The position numbers and the translations under genes were made by a program. Below, one piece after another: positions 54,201 through 64,000 of a stretch of DNA of 64,000 nt (its first letter is position 1; every line of letters starts with the position of its first letter). The notes beneath the pieces are model-generated. The model did no database searches. It worked only from the letters and a program-made list of their open reading frames with translations, and was not told where the DNA came from. This DNA comes from Colletes latitarsis (lineage: Eukaryota; Arthropoda; Insecta; Hymenoptera; Colletidae), in contig NW_027488370.1 in the NCBI RefSeq assembly GCF_051014445.1, positions 15,562,001 through 15,626,000 of the forward strand, in the 5' to 3' direction.

Positions 54201-54799
54201 TCCAAGCCAGAAAAAGGCCAGGATTTGGCCAACAAGTATGCGAAAAATGCGAAAGTACGAGCCAGATGAGGGCAAATCCCTGACCTAACCGAGCCATAAC
54301 CGGCGTTGTCGTCTAAAATATTAATCGCAACCAGGTTTAATTGACTGCTTCGGTGTGGAACCACATTACGACGGGATCCAAACCAGAAAAAACCCAGGAC
54401 CTGACCAACAAGTATGCGAAAAATATGAAAGCACGAGCAAGATGACGGCAAATCCCAGACCTAACCCAGCCATAACCGGCGTTATCCTCTAAAAAATTAA
54501 TCGGAACCAGGTTTGATTGACTGTTTCAGTGTGGTACCAAATTACTACGTGATACAAGCCAGAAAAAGGCCAGGATCTGGCCAACAAGTATGCGATAAAT
54601 GCGAAAGTACGAGCCAGATGAGGGCAAATCCCTGACCTAACCGAGACATAACCGGCGTTATCCTCTAAAATATTAATCGCTACCAGGTTTAATTGACTGT
54701 TTCGGTGTGGTACCGCATTACTACGTGATCCAAACCAGAAAAAGGCCAGGATCTGGCCAACAAGTATGCGAAAAATGTGAAAGTACGAGCCAGATGAGG
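48288..54799 (+). repeat. Giant higher-order repeat, unit 2 (6,512 bp, 37 monomers)
   Basis: A near-identical copy of 41,600-48,287. Relative to unit 1 it has one extra monomer at about 49,045-49,222 (the TACCAACTTACTACG type) and lacks two monomers at about 53,120. The sum 6,688 + 176 - 352 equals 6,512, exactly the unit length. Point differences are few, for example AACCAGATTC near 52,041 where unit 1 has AACTAGATTC, and GGCATCATC-type changes are absent from most of the block. The unit reads on into a third copy at 54,800. Confidence 0.85.
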
Positions 54800-57700
54800 G
54801 CAAATACCAGACCTAACCCAGCCATAACCGGCGTTATCCTCTAAAATATTAATCGGAGCCAGGTTTAATTGACTGTTTCAGTGTGATACCACATTACTAC
54901 GTGGTCCAAGCCAGAAAAAGGCCAGGATCTGGCCAACAAGTATGCGAAAAATGCGAAAGTACGAGCCAGATGAGGGCAAATCCCTGACCTAACCGAGCCA
55001 TAACCGGCGTTGTCGTCTAAAATATTAATCGCAACCAGGTTTAATTGACTGCTTCGGTGTGGAACCACATTACGACGGGATCCAAACCAGAAAAACCCCA
55101 GGATCTGACCAACAAGTATGCGAAAAATACGAAAGCACGAGCAAGATGACGGCAAATCCCAGACCTAACCCAGCCATAGCCGGCGTTATCCTCTAAAAAA
55201 TTAATCGGAACCAGGTTTGATTGACTGTTTCAGTGTGGTACCAAATTACTACGTGATACAAGCCAGAAAAAGGCCAGGATCTGGCCAACAAGTATGCGAT
55301 AAATGCGAAAGTACGAGCCAGATGAGGGCAAATCCCTGACCTACCCGAGACATAACCGGCGTTATCCTCTAAAATATTAATCGCTACCAGGTTTAATTGA
55401 CTGTTTCGGTGTGGTACCGCATTACTACGTGATCCAAACCAGAAAAAGACCAGGATCTTGCCTACATGTATGCGAAAAATGCGAAAGTACGAGCCAGATG
55501 AGGGCAAATACCAGACATAACCCAGACATAACCGGCGTCATCCCCTAAAATATTAATCGGAACCAGGTTTAATTGACTGTTCCGGTGTGGTACCAAATTA
55601 CTACGTGATACAAGCCAGAAAAAGGCCAGGATCTGGCCAACAAGTATGCGATAAATGCGAAAGTACGAGCCAGATGAGGGCAAATCCCTGACCTAACCGA
55701 GACATAACCGGCGTTATCCTCTAAAATATTAATCGCTACCAGGTTTAATTGACTGTTTCAGTGTGGTACCACATTACTACGTGATCCAAACTAAAAAAAG
55801 CCCAGAATCTTGCCAACAAGTATGCGAAAAATGCGAAAGTACGAGCCAGATGATTGCAAATACCAGAACTAACCCAGACATAACCAGCGTTATCCTCTAA
55901 AATATTAATCGGAACCAGGTTTAATTGACTGTTTCAGTGTGGTACCACATTACTACGTGGTCCAAACCAAAAAAAGCCGAGGATCTTGCCAACAAGTAAG
56001 CGAGAAATGCGAAAGTATGAGCCAGATGAGGACAAATCCCAGACCTAACCGAGAGATAACCGGCGTTATCCTCTAAAATATTAATCGCAACCAGGTTTAA
56101 TTGACTGTTTCAGTGTGATACCACATTACTACGTGGTCAAAGCCAGGAAAAGGCCAGGATCTGGTCAACAAGTATGCGAAAAAAACGAAAATACGAGCCA
56201 GATGACGGCAAATCCCAGACCTAACCCAGCCATAACCAGCGTTATCCTCTAAAATATTAATCGGAACTAGATTCTATTGACTGTTTCAGTGTGGTACCAC
56301 ATTACAACGTGGTCCAAGCCAGAAAAAGGCCAGGATCTGGCCAAAAAGTATGCGAAAAATGCGAAAATACGGGCCAGATGACGGCAAATCCCAGACCTAC
56401 CCGTGACATAACCGGCGTTGTCCTCTAAAATATTAATCGCAACCAGGTTTAATTGACTGTTTCAGTGTGGCACCACATTACTACGTGGTCCTAGCCAGAA
56501 AAAGGCCAGGATCTGGTCAACAAGTATGCGAAAAACGCGAAAGTATGAGCCAGATGAGGGCAAATACCGGACCTAACCCAGACATAACCGGCGTTATCCT
56601 CTAAAATATTAATCGGAACCAGGTTTAATTGACTGTTTCAGTGTGGTACCACATTACTACGTGATCCAAACTAAAAAAAGCCCAGAATCTTGCCAACAAG
56701 TATGCGAAAAATGCGAAAGCACGAGCAAGATGACGGCAAATCCCAGACCTAACCCAGCCATAACCGGAGTTATCCTCTAAAAAATTAATCGGAACCAGGT
56801 TTGATTGACTGTTTCAGTGTGGTACCAAATTACTACGTGATACAAGCCAGAAAAAGGCCAGGATCTGGCCAACAAGTATGCGATAAATGCGAAAGTACGA
56901 GCCAGATGAGGGCAAATCCCTGACCTAACCGAGACATAACCGGCGTTATCCTCTAAAATATTAATCGCTACCAGGTTTAATTGACTGTTTCGGTGTGGTA
57001 CCGCATTACTACGTGATCCAAACCAGAAAAACGCCAGGATCTGGGCAACAAGTATGCGAAAAATGCGAAAGTACGAGCCAGATGAGGGCAAATCCCAGAC
57101 CTAACCGAGACATAACCGGCGTTATCCTCTAAAATATTAATCGCTACCAGGTTTAATTGACTGTTTCGGTGTGGTACCGCATTACTACGTGATCCAAAAC
57201 AGAAAAAGGCCAGGATCTGGCCAACAAGTATGCGAAAAATGCGAAAGTACGAACCAGATGAGGGCAAATACCAGACCTAACCCAGACATAACCGGCGTTA
57301 TCCTCTAAAATATTAATCGGAACCAGGTTTAATTGACTGTTTCAGTGTGGTACCACATTACTACGTGATCCAAACTAAAAAGAGCCCAGAATCTTGCCAA
57401 CAAGTATGCGAAAAATGCGAAAGTACGAGCCAGATGATTGCAAATACCAGAACTAACCCAGACATAACCAGCGTTATCCTCTAAAATATTAATCGGAACC
57501 AGGTTTAATTGACTGTTTCAGTGTGGTACCACATTACTACGTGATCCAAACCAAAAAAAGCCGAGGATCTTGCCAACAAGTAAGCGAGAAATGCGAAAGT
57601 ATGAGCCAGATGTGGACAAATCCCAGACCTAACCGAGAGATAACCGGCGTTATCCTCTAAAATATTAATCGCAACCAGGTTTAATTGACTGTTTCAGTGT

Positions 57701-58980
57701 GATACCACATTACTACGTGGTCAAAGCCAGGAAAAGGCCAGGATCTGGTCAACAAGTATGCGAAAAAAACGAAAATACGAGCCAGATGACGGCAAATCCC
57801 AGACCTAACCCAGCCATAACCGGCGTTATCCTCTAAAATATTAATCGGAACTAGATTCTATTGACTGTTTCAGTGTGGTACCACATTACAACGTGGTCCA
57901 AGCCAGAAAAAGGCCAGGATCTGGCCAACAAGTATGCGAAAAATGCGAAAATACGGGCCAGATGACGGCAAATCCCAGACCTACCCGTGACATAACCGGC
58001 GTTGTCCTCTAAAATATTAATCGCAACCAGGTTTAATTGACTGTTTCAGTGTGGTACCACATTACTACGTGGTCCTAGCCAGAAAAAGGCCAGGATCTGG
58101 TCAACAAATATGCGAAAAACGCGAAAGTATGAGCCAGATGGTTGCAAATACCAGACCTAACCCAGACATAACCAGCGTTATCCTCTAAAATATTAATCGG
58201 TACCAGGTTTTATCGACTGTTTCAGTGTGGTACCTCATTACTACGTGGTCCAAGCCAGAAAAAGGCCAGGATCTGGCCAACAAGTAAGCGAAAAATGCGA
58301 AGGTACGAGCCAGATGAGGGCAAATACCAGACCAAACCCAGCCATAACCGGCGTTATCCTCTAAAATATTAATCGGAGCCAGGTTTAATTGACTGTTTCA
58401 GTGTGATACCACATTACTACGTGGTCCAAGCCAGAAAAAGGCCAGGATCTGGCCAACAAGTATGCGAAAAATGCGAAAGTACGAGCCAGATGAGGGCAAA
58501 TCCCTGACCTAACCGAGCCATAACCGGCGTTGTCGTCTAAAATATTAATCGCAACCAGGTTTAATTGACTGCTTCGGTGTGGAACCACATTACGACGGGA
58601 TCCAAACCAGAAAAAACCCAGGACCTGACCAACAAGTATGCGAAAAATATGAAAGCACGAGCAAGATGACGGCAAATCCCAGACCTAACCCAGCCATAAC
58701 CGGCGTTATCCTCTAAAAAATTAATCGGAACCAGGTTTGATTGACTGTTTCAGTGTGGTACCAAATTACTACGTGATACAAGCCAGAAAAAGGCCAGGAT
58801 CTGGCCAACAAGTATGCGATAAATGCGAAAGTACGAGCCAGATGAGGGCAAATCCCTGACCTAACCGAGACATAACCGGCGTTATCCTCTAAAATATTAA
58901 TCGCTACCAGGTTTAATTGACTGTTTCGGTGTGGTACCGCATTACTACGTGATCCAAACCAGAAAAAGGCCAGGATCTAG
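54800..58980 (+). repeat. Third, rearranged giant-repeat unit
   Basis: About 54,800-55,700 matches the start of unit 2 (offset 6,512). At about 55,690 it switches to match 46,532 onward (offset 9,152, 52 monomers), so a large internal part of the unit is missing. About 57,000-58,190 matches about 62,808-64,000 at an offset of 5,808 bases (33 monomers), sharing the rare CTAAAAAGAGCCC, CCAAAACAGAAAAAGG and CAACAAATATGCG variants. About 57,660-58,970 again runs through the ordered monomer series seen in unit 1. Confidence 0.75.
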
Positions 58981-59000
58981 CCTACATGTATGCGAAAAAT

Positions 59001-60180
59001 GCGAAAGTATGAGCCTGGTGAGGGCAAATCCCAGACCTATCCCAGACCTAACTTGCGTTATCCTCTAAAATATTGATCGAAACCAGGTTTAATTGACTGT
59101 TTCAGTGTGGTACCACATTACTACGTGATCCAATCCAGAAATAGCCCAGGATCTAGCCATGAAGTATGAGAAATATGCGAAAGTATGAGTCTGATGAGGG
59201 CAAATCCCAGACCTATCCCACACCTAACATGCGTTATCCTCTAAAATATTTATCAAGACCAAGTTTAATTGATTGTTTCAGTGTGGTCCCACATTACTAC
59301 GTGATCCAAACCAGAAAAAACCCAGGATCCGTTCAACAAGTATGTGAAGAATGCGAAAGTATGGGTCTGATGAGTGAAAATCCCAGAACTAACCTAGACC
59401 TAACATGCGTTATCCTCTAAAATATTCATCAAGACCAGGTTTAATTGACTGTTCCGGTGTGGTACCGCATTACTACGTGATCCAAACCAGAAAAACGCCA
59501 GGATCTGGCCAACAAGTATGCGAAAAATGCGAAAGTACGGGCCAGATGAGGGCAAATCCCAGACCTAACCGAGACATAACCGGCGTTATCCTCTAAAATA
59601 TTAATCGCTACCAGGTTTAATTGACTGTTTCGGTGTGGTACCGCATTACCACGTGATCCAAACCAGAAAAAGGCCAGGATCTGGCAAACAAGTATGCGAA
59701 AAATGTGAAAGTACGAACCAGATGAGGGCAAATACCAGACCTAACCCAGACATAACCGGCGTTATCCTCTAAAATATTAATCGGAACCAGGTTTAATTGA
59801 CTGTTTCAGTGTGGTACCACATTACTACGTGATCCAAACTAAAAAAAGCCCAGAATCTTGCCTACAAGTATGCGAAAAATGCGAAAGTACGAGCCAGATG
59901 ATTGCAAATACCAGAACTAACCCAAACATAACCAGCGTCATCCTCCAAAATATTCATCCGAACCAGGATCGATTGACTGCTTCGGTGAGGAACCAGATTA
60001 CGACGGGATCCAAACCACAAAAAACCCAAGATCTGGCCAACAAGTACGCGAAAATTGCAAAAGTATGAGCCAGATGATTGCAAATACCAGAACTAACCCA
60101 GACATAACCAGCGTTATCCTCTAAAATATTAATCGGAACCAGGTTTAATTGACTGTTTCAGTGTGGTACCACATTACTAT
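59001..60180 (+). repeat. 1.18-kb duplicated block D, copy 1
   Basis: This block matches 60,761-61,940 at an offset of 1,760 bases (10 monomers). It starts within the divergent monomer type (GAGCCTGGTGAGGGC) and runs into ordinary right-domain monomers. A few differences are visible: AAATGTGAAAG near 59,701 against AAATGCGAAAG, TGCCTACAAG near 59,859 against TGCCAACAAG, and CAGGATCGATTG near 59,964 against CAGGTTCGATTG. The match ends at about 60,180, where one copy has CTATGTGATCC. Confidence 0.88.
59005..59430 (+). repeat. Divergent monomer cluster, part 1
   Basis: About two and a half monomers belong to a clearly different subfamily. Typical boxes are CTAACATGCGTTATCC or CTAACTTGCGTTATCC where ordinary monomers have ATAACCGGCGTTATCC, GTATGAGTCTGATGAGGG where others have GTACGAGCCAGATGAGGG, and ATTGATCGAAACC or ATTTATCAAGACC where others have ATTAATCGCAACC. 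Monomer length stays about 176. This subfamily is not seen elsewhere in the window apart from 60,185-61,190. Confidence 0.88.
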
Positions 60181-60184
60181 GTGA

Positions 60185-61190
60185 TCCAAACCAGAAAATA
60201 ACCCAGCATCTGTTCAACGAGTATGTGAAGTGTGCGAAAGTATGATTCTGATGAGGGCAAATCCCAGACCTATCCCAGACCTAACATGCGTTATCCTCTA
60301 ACATATTGATCGAAACCAGGTTTAATCGACTGTTTCAGTGTGGAAACACATTACTACGTGATCCAAACCAGAAAAAAACCCAGGATCTTGTCATCGAGTA
60401 TGTGAAGTGTGCGAAAGTATGAGTCTGATGAGGGCTAATCCCAGACCTATCCCAGACCTAACTTGCGTTATCCTCTAAAATATTGATCGAAACCAGGCTT
60501 AATTCACTGTTTTAGTGTGGTACCACATTACTACGTGATCCAAACCAGAAAAAACCCAGGATCTGTTCAACAAGTATGTGAAAAACGCGAAACTGTGAGC
60601 CTGATGAGGGCAAATCTTAGACCTAACCCAGACCTAAGATGCGTTATCCTCTAAAATATTGATCGAAACCAGGTTTAATTGACAGTTTCAGTGGTACCAC
60701 ATTACTACGTGATCCAATCCAGAAATAGCCCAGGATCTGTTCAACAAGTATGTGAAAAACGCGAAAGTATGAGCCTGGTGAGGGCAAATCCCAGACCTAT
60801 CCCAGACCTAACTTGCGTTATCCTCTAAAATATTGATCGAAACCAGGTTTAATTGACTGTTTCAGTGTGGTACCACATTACTACGTGATCCAATCCAGAA
60901 ATAGCCCAGGATCTAGCCATGAAGTATGAGAAATATGCGAAAGTATGAGTCTGATGAGGGCAAATCCCAGACCTATCCCACACCTAACATGCGTTATCCT
61001 CTAAAATATTTATCAAGACCAAGTTTAATTGATTGTTTCAGTGTGGTCCCACATTACTACGTGATCCAAACCAGAAAAAACCCAGGATCCGTTCAACAAG
61101 TATGTGAAGAATGCGAAAGTATGGGTCTGATGAGTGAAAATCCCAGAACTAACCTAGACCTAACATGCGTTATCCTCTAAAATATTCATT
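60185..61190 (+). repeat. Divergent monomer cluster, part 2
   Basis: Nearly six consecutive monomers of the divergent subfamily. They carry GTTCAACAAGTATGTGAA or GTTCAACGAGTATGTGAA where ordinary monomers have GGCCAACAAGTATGCGAA, together with CCTATCCCAGACCTAAC and ATTGATCGAAACC. One monomer has a short loss in the dyad region (TTTCAGTGGTACCAC near 60,687). The last two monomers duplicate those at 59,080-59,430. The shared differences show this is one lineage, not random decay. Confidence 0.88.
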
Positions 61191-61940
61191 AAGACCAGGT
61201 TTAATTGACTGTTCCGGTGTGGTACCGCATTACTACGTGATCCAAACCAGAAAAACGCCAGGATCTGGCCAACAAGTATGCGAAAAATGCGAAAGTACGG
61301 GCCAGATGAGGGCAAATCCCAGACCTAACCGAGACATAACCGGCGTTATCCTCTAAAATATTAATCGCTACCAGGTTTAATTGACTGTTTCGGTGTGGTA
61401 CCGCATTACCACGTGATCCAAACCAGAAAAAGGCCAGGATCTGGCAAACAAGTATGCGAAAAATGCGAAAGTACGAACCAGATGAGGGCAAATACCAGAC
61501 CTAACCCAGACATAACCGGCGTTATCCTCTAAAATATTAATCGGAACCAGGTTTAGTTGACTGTTTCAGTGTGGTACCACATTACTACGTGATCCAAACT
61601 AAAAAAAGCCCAGAATCTTGCCAACAAGTATGCGAAAAATGCGAAAGTACGAGCCAGATGATTGCAAATACCAGAACTAACCCAAACATAACCAGCGTCA
61701 TCCTCCAAAATATTCATCCGAACCAGGTTCGATTGACTGCTTCAGTGTGGAACCAGATTACGACGGGATCCAAACCACAAAAAACCCAAGATCTGGCCAA
61801 CAAGTACGCGAAAATTGCAAAAGTATGAGCCAGATGATTGCAAATACCAGAACTAACCCAGACATAACCAGCGTTATCCTCTAAAATATTAATCGGAACC
61901 AGGTTTAATTGACTGTTTCAGTGTGGTACCACATTACTAC
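60761..61940 (+). repeat. 1.18-kb duplicated block D, copy 2
   Basis: Second copy of 59,001-60,180, offset 1,760. It includes the rare ATCTAGCCATGAAGTATGAG and GTATGGGTCTGATGAGTG boxes also found in copy 1. Between the two copies, 60,181-60,760 holds further divergent monomers. Confidence 0.88.
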
Positions 61941-64000
61941 GTGATCCAAACCAAAAAAAGCCGAGGATCTTGCCAACAAGTAAGCGAGAAATGCGAAAGT
62001 ATGAGCCAGATGAGGACACATCCCAGACCTAACCGAGAGATAACCGGCGTTATCCTCTAAAATATTAATCGCAACCAGGTTTAATTGACTGTTTCAGTGT
62101 GATACCACATTACTACGTGGTCCAAGCCAGAAAAAGGCCAGGATCTGGCCAACAAGTATGCGAAAAATGCGAAAGTACGAGCCAGATGAGGGCAAATCCC
62201 TGACCTAACCGAGCCATAGCCGGCGTTGTCGTCTAAAATATTAATCGCAACCAGGTTTAATTGACTGCTTCGGTGTGGAACCACATTACGACGGGATCCA
62301 AACCAGAAAAAACCCAGGATCTGACCAACAATTATGCGAAAAATACGAAAGCACGAGCAAGATGACGGCAAATCCCAGACCTAACCCAGCCATAACCGGC
62401 GTTATCCTCTAAAAAATTAATCGGAATCAGGTTTGATTGACTGTTTCAGTGTGGTACCAAATTACTACGTGATACAAGCCAGAAAAAGGCCAGGATCTGG
62501 CCAACAAGTATGCGATAAGTGCGAAAGTACGAGCCAGATGAGGGCAAATCCCTGACCTAACCGAGACATAACCGGCGTTATCCTCTAAAATATTAATCGC
62601 TACCAGGTTTAATTGACTGTTTCGGTGTGGTACCGCATTACTACGTGATCCAAACCAGAAAAAGGCCAGGATCTTGCCTACATGTATGCGAAAAATGCGA
62701 AAGTACGAGCCAGATGAGGGCAAATACCAGACATAACCCAGACATAACCGGCGTTATCCTCTAAAATATTAATCGGAACCAGGTTTAATTGACTGTTCCG
62801 GTGTGGTACCGCATTACTACGTGATCCAAACCAGAAAAACGCCAGGATCTGGCCAACAAGTATGCGAAAAATGCGAAAGTACGGGCCAGATGAGGGCAAA
62901 TCCCAGACCTAACCGAGACATAACCGGCGTTATCCTCTAAAATATTAATCGCTACCAGGTTTAATTGACTGTTTCGGTGTGGTACCGCATTACTACGTGA
63001 TCCAAAACAGAAAAAGGCCAGGATCTGGCCAACAAGTATGCGAAAAATGCGAAAGTACGAACCAGATGAGGGCAAATACCAGACCTAACCCAGACATAAC
63101 CGGCGTTATCCTCTAAAATATTAATCGGAACCAGGTTTAATTGACTGTTTCAGTGTGGTACCACATTACTACGTGATCCAAACTAAAAAGAGCCCAGAAT
63201 CTTGCCAACAAGTATGCGAAAAATGCGAAAGTACGAGCCAGATGATTGCAAATACCAGAACTAACCCAGACATAACCAGCGTTATCCTCTAAAATATTAA
63301 TCGGAACCAGGTTTAATTGACTGTTTCAGTGTGGTACCACATTACTACGTGATCCAAACCAAAAAAAGCCGAGGATCTTGCCAACAAGTAAGCGAGAAAT
63401 GCGAAAGTATGAGCCAGATGAGGACAAATCCCAGACCTAACCGAGAGATAGCCGGCGTTATCCTCTAAAATATTAATCGCAACCAGGTTCAATTGACTGT
63501 TTCAGTGTGATACCACATTACTACGTGGTCAAAGCCAGGAAAAGGCCAGGATCTGGTCAACAAGTATGCGAAAAAAACGAAAATACGAGCCAGATGACGG
63601 CAAATCCCAGACCTAACCCAGCCATAACCGGCGTTATCCTCTAAAATATTAATCGGAACTAGATTCTATTGACTGTTTCAGTGTGGTACCACATTACAAC
63701 GTGGTCCAAGCCAGAAAAAGGCCAGGATCTGGCCAACAAGTATGCGAAAAATGCGAAAATACGAGCCAGATGACGGCAAATCCCATACCTACCCGTGACA
63801 TAACCGACGTTGTCCTCTAAAATATTAATCGCAACCAGGTTTAATTGACTGTTTCAGTGTGGTACCACATTACTACGTGGTCCTAGCCAGAAAAAGGCCA
63901 GGATCTGGTCAACAAATATGCGAAAAACGCGAAAGTATGAGCCAGATGGTTGCAAATACCAGACCTAACCCAGACATAACCAGCGTTATCCTCTAAAATA

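Larger units (their letters stand above)
1..64000 (+). repeat. Satellite DNA array, ~176-bp monomer, head to tail
   Basis: The entire window is a tandem array. The box TTAATTGACTG recurs every 176 bases or a small indel away from it, for example at 147, 851, 1731, 2435, 3139 and 3667, all separated by exact multiples of 176. Near the right end the same box at 62,785 is only about 18 bases out of phase with 147. All copies point the same way. Adjacent monomers differ at scattered sites, while distant monomers can be nearly identical, which is the mark of higher-order organisation. The monomer length is in the range typical of centromeric and pericentromeric satellites (about 150-180 bp in many plants and animals). 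Centromere identity is an inference from length, homogeneity and array size; a subtelomeric or other heterochromatic block is possible. The satellite family and species are not recognised. Confidence 0.98.

Noticed and set aside
58980..61200. Transposon or foreign insertion at the divergent island
   Set aside because: The island keeps the 176-bp period and all monomer landmarks. There are no terminal repeats, target-site duplications or non-satellite sequence.
1..64000. Many open reading frames of about 60-145 codons, most often 96 or 104 codons on the minus strand and 84-85 on the plus strand
   Set aside because: They are the same stretch of the monomer read again and again. The monomer is not a multiple of three, so each frame runs about 1.6 monomers and ends at a fixed stop, typically TAA in the reverse complement of TTAATTGAC. 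Overlapping frames on both strands, free indels and no recognisable domain argue against coding. Absence of selection on codons could be confirmed by a dN/dS test.
1..64000. CRISPR array
   Set aside because: The repeats are 176 bp and directly abut; there are no unique spacers between short repeats and no cas genes.
1..64000. Known plant or animal centromeric satellite families of 170-180 bp
   Set aside because: The length is similar but I could not match the sequence with confidence to any family I remember. A search of satellite databases would decide; without it no name is given.
1..64000. Origin of the 176-bp monomer from two half-length (about 88-bp) units
   Set aside because: CCAGGATCTGGCCAAC and CCAGATGAGGGCAAAT look loosely alike, but the similarity is short and is not at half-monomer spacing. 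Only the 9-bp internal duplication is convincing.
1..64000. rRNA or tRNA genes, telomeric repeats, inverted array segments
   Set aside because: No sequence departing from the satellite was seen on reading the window, and the TTAATTGACTG and CCTCTAAAATATT boxes keep the same orientation throughout.

Overview
The whole 64,000-base window is one uninterrupted head-to-tail satellite DNA array. The monomer is about 176 bp, which gives roughly 363 copies, all in the same orientation. I see no unique sequence, no credible gene, no RNA gene, no transposon, no telomere repeat and no inverted segment. An array this long with a near-nucleosomal monomer points to eukaryotic chromosomal DNA, most likely centromeric or pericentromeric heterochromatin. 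I do not recognise the monomer as a named family, so I assign no species. A hand count of one monomer gives about 41% GC and 7 CpG, close to random expectation, so there is no strong CpG decay.

Each monomer has the same landmarks in order, reading + strand: TTAATTGACTG; a 12-bp dyad (TGTGGTACCACA or a variant); CATTACTACGTGATCC; an A-tract after CCAAACC; GGATCTGGCCAACAAG; a 9-bp tandem duplication (ATGCGAAAA then ATGCGAAAG); TACGAGCCAGATGA; GCAAATCCCAGACC; a short inverted repeat (ATAAC, 4-base loop, GTTAT); the AT-rich CCTCTAAAATATTAATCG; and CAACCAGGTT. Net drift across the window is only about -18 bp, caused by a few 1-3 bp indels, so rearrangements have almost always kept monomer register.

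Layout: (1) About 1-26,000 is a left domain rich in monomers with a GGAACTTCATTACCACGGG box, organised as long repeated blocks. Examples are about 11,017-14,825 repeated at 16,822-20,981, and about 6,915-8,250 repeated at 14,829-16,165. (2) About 26,000-32,800 is a transition zone with mixed monomer types and a partial duplication at 29.3-30.9 kb. (3) About 32,800-58,980 is a right domain with other monomer types (CCAAACTAAAAAAAG, GTGGTCCTAGCC, GATACAAGCC) in giant higher-order repeats. Equivalent points recur at 41,600, 48,288 and 54,800, giving units of 6,688 bp (38 monomers) and 6,512 bp (37 monomers). An older offset of 5,983 bp lies before them and one of 5,808 bp after them. (4) About 58,980-61,940 holds a cluster of clearly divergent monomers amplified in a 1,760-bp-offset duplication. 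(5) About 61,940-64,000 returns to the right-domain type.

There are no genes that work together here. The interest lies in how the array evolves: nested higher-order repeats, a perfect 880-bp tandem duplication, a dyad motif that occurs in three different symmetric forms, and an island of diverged monomers.
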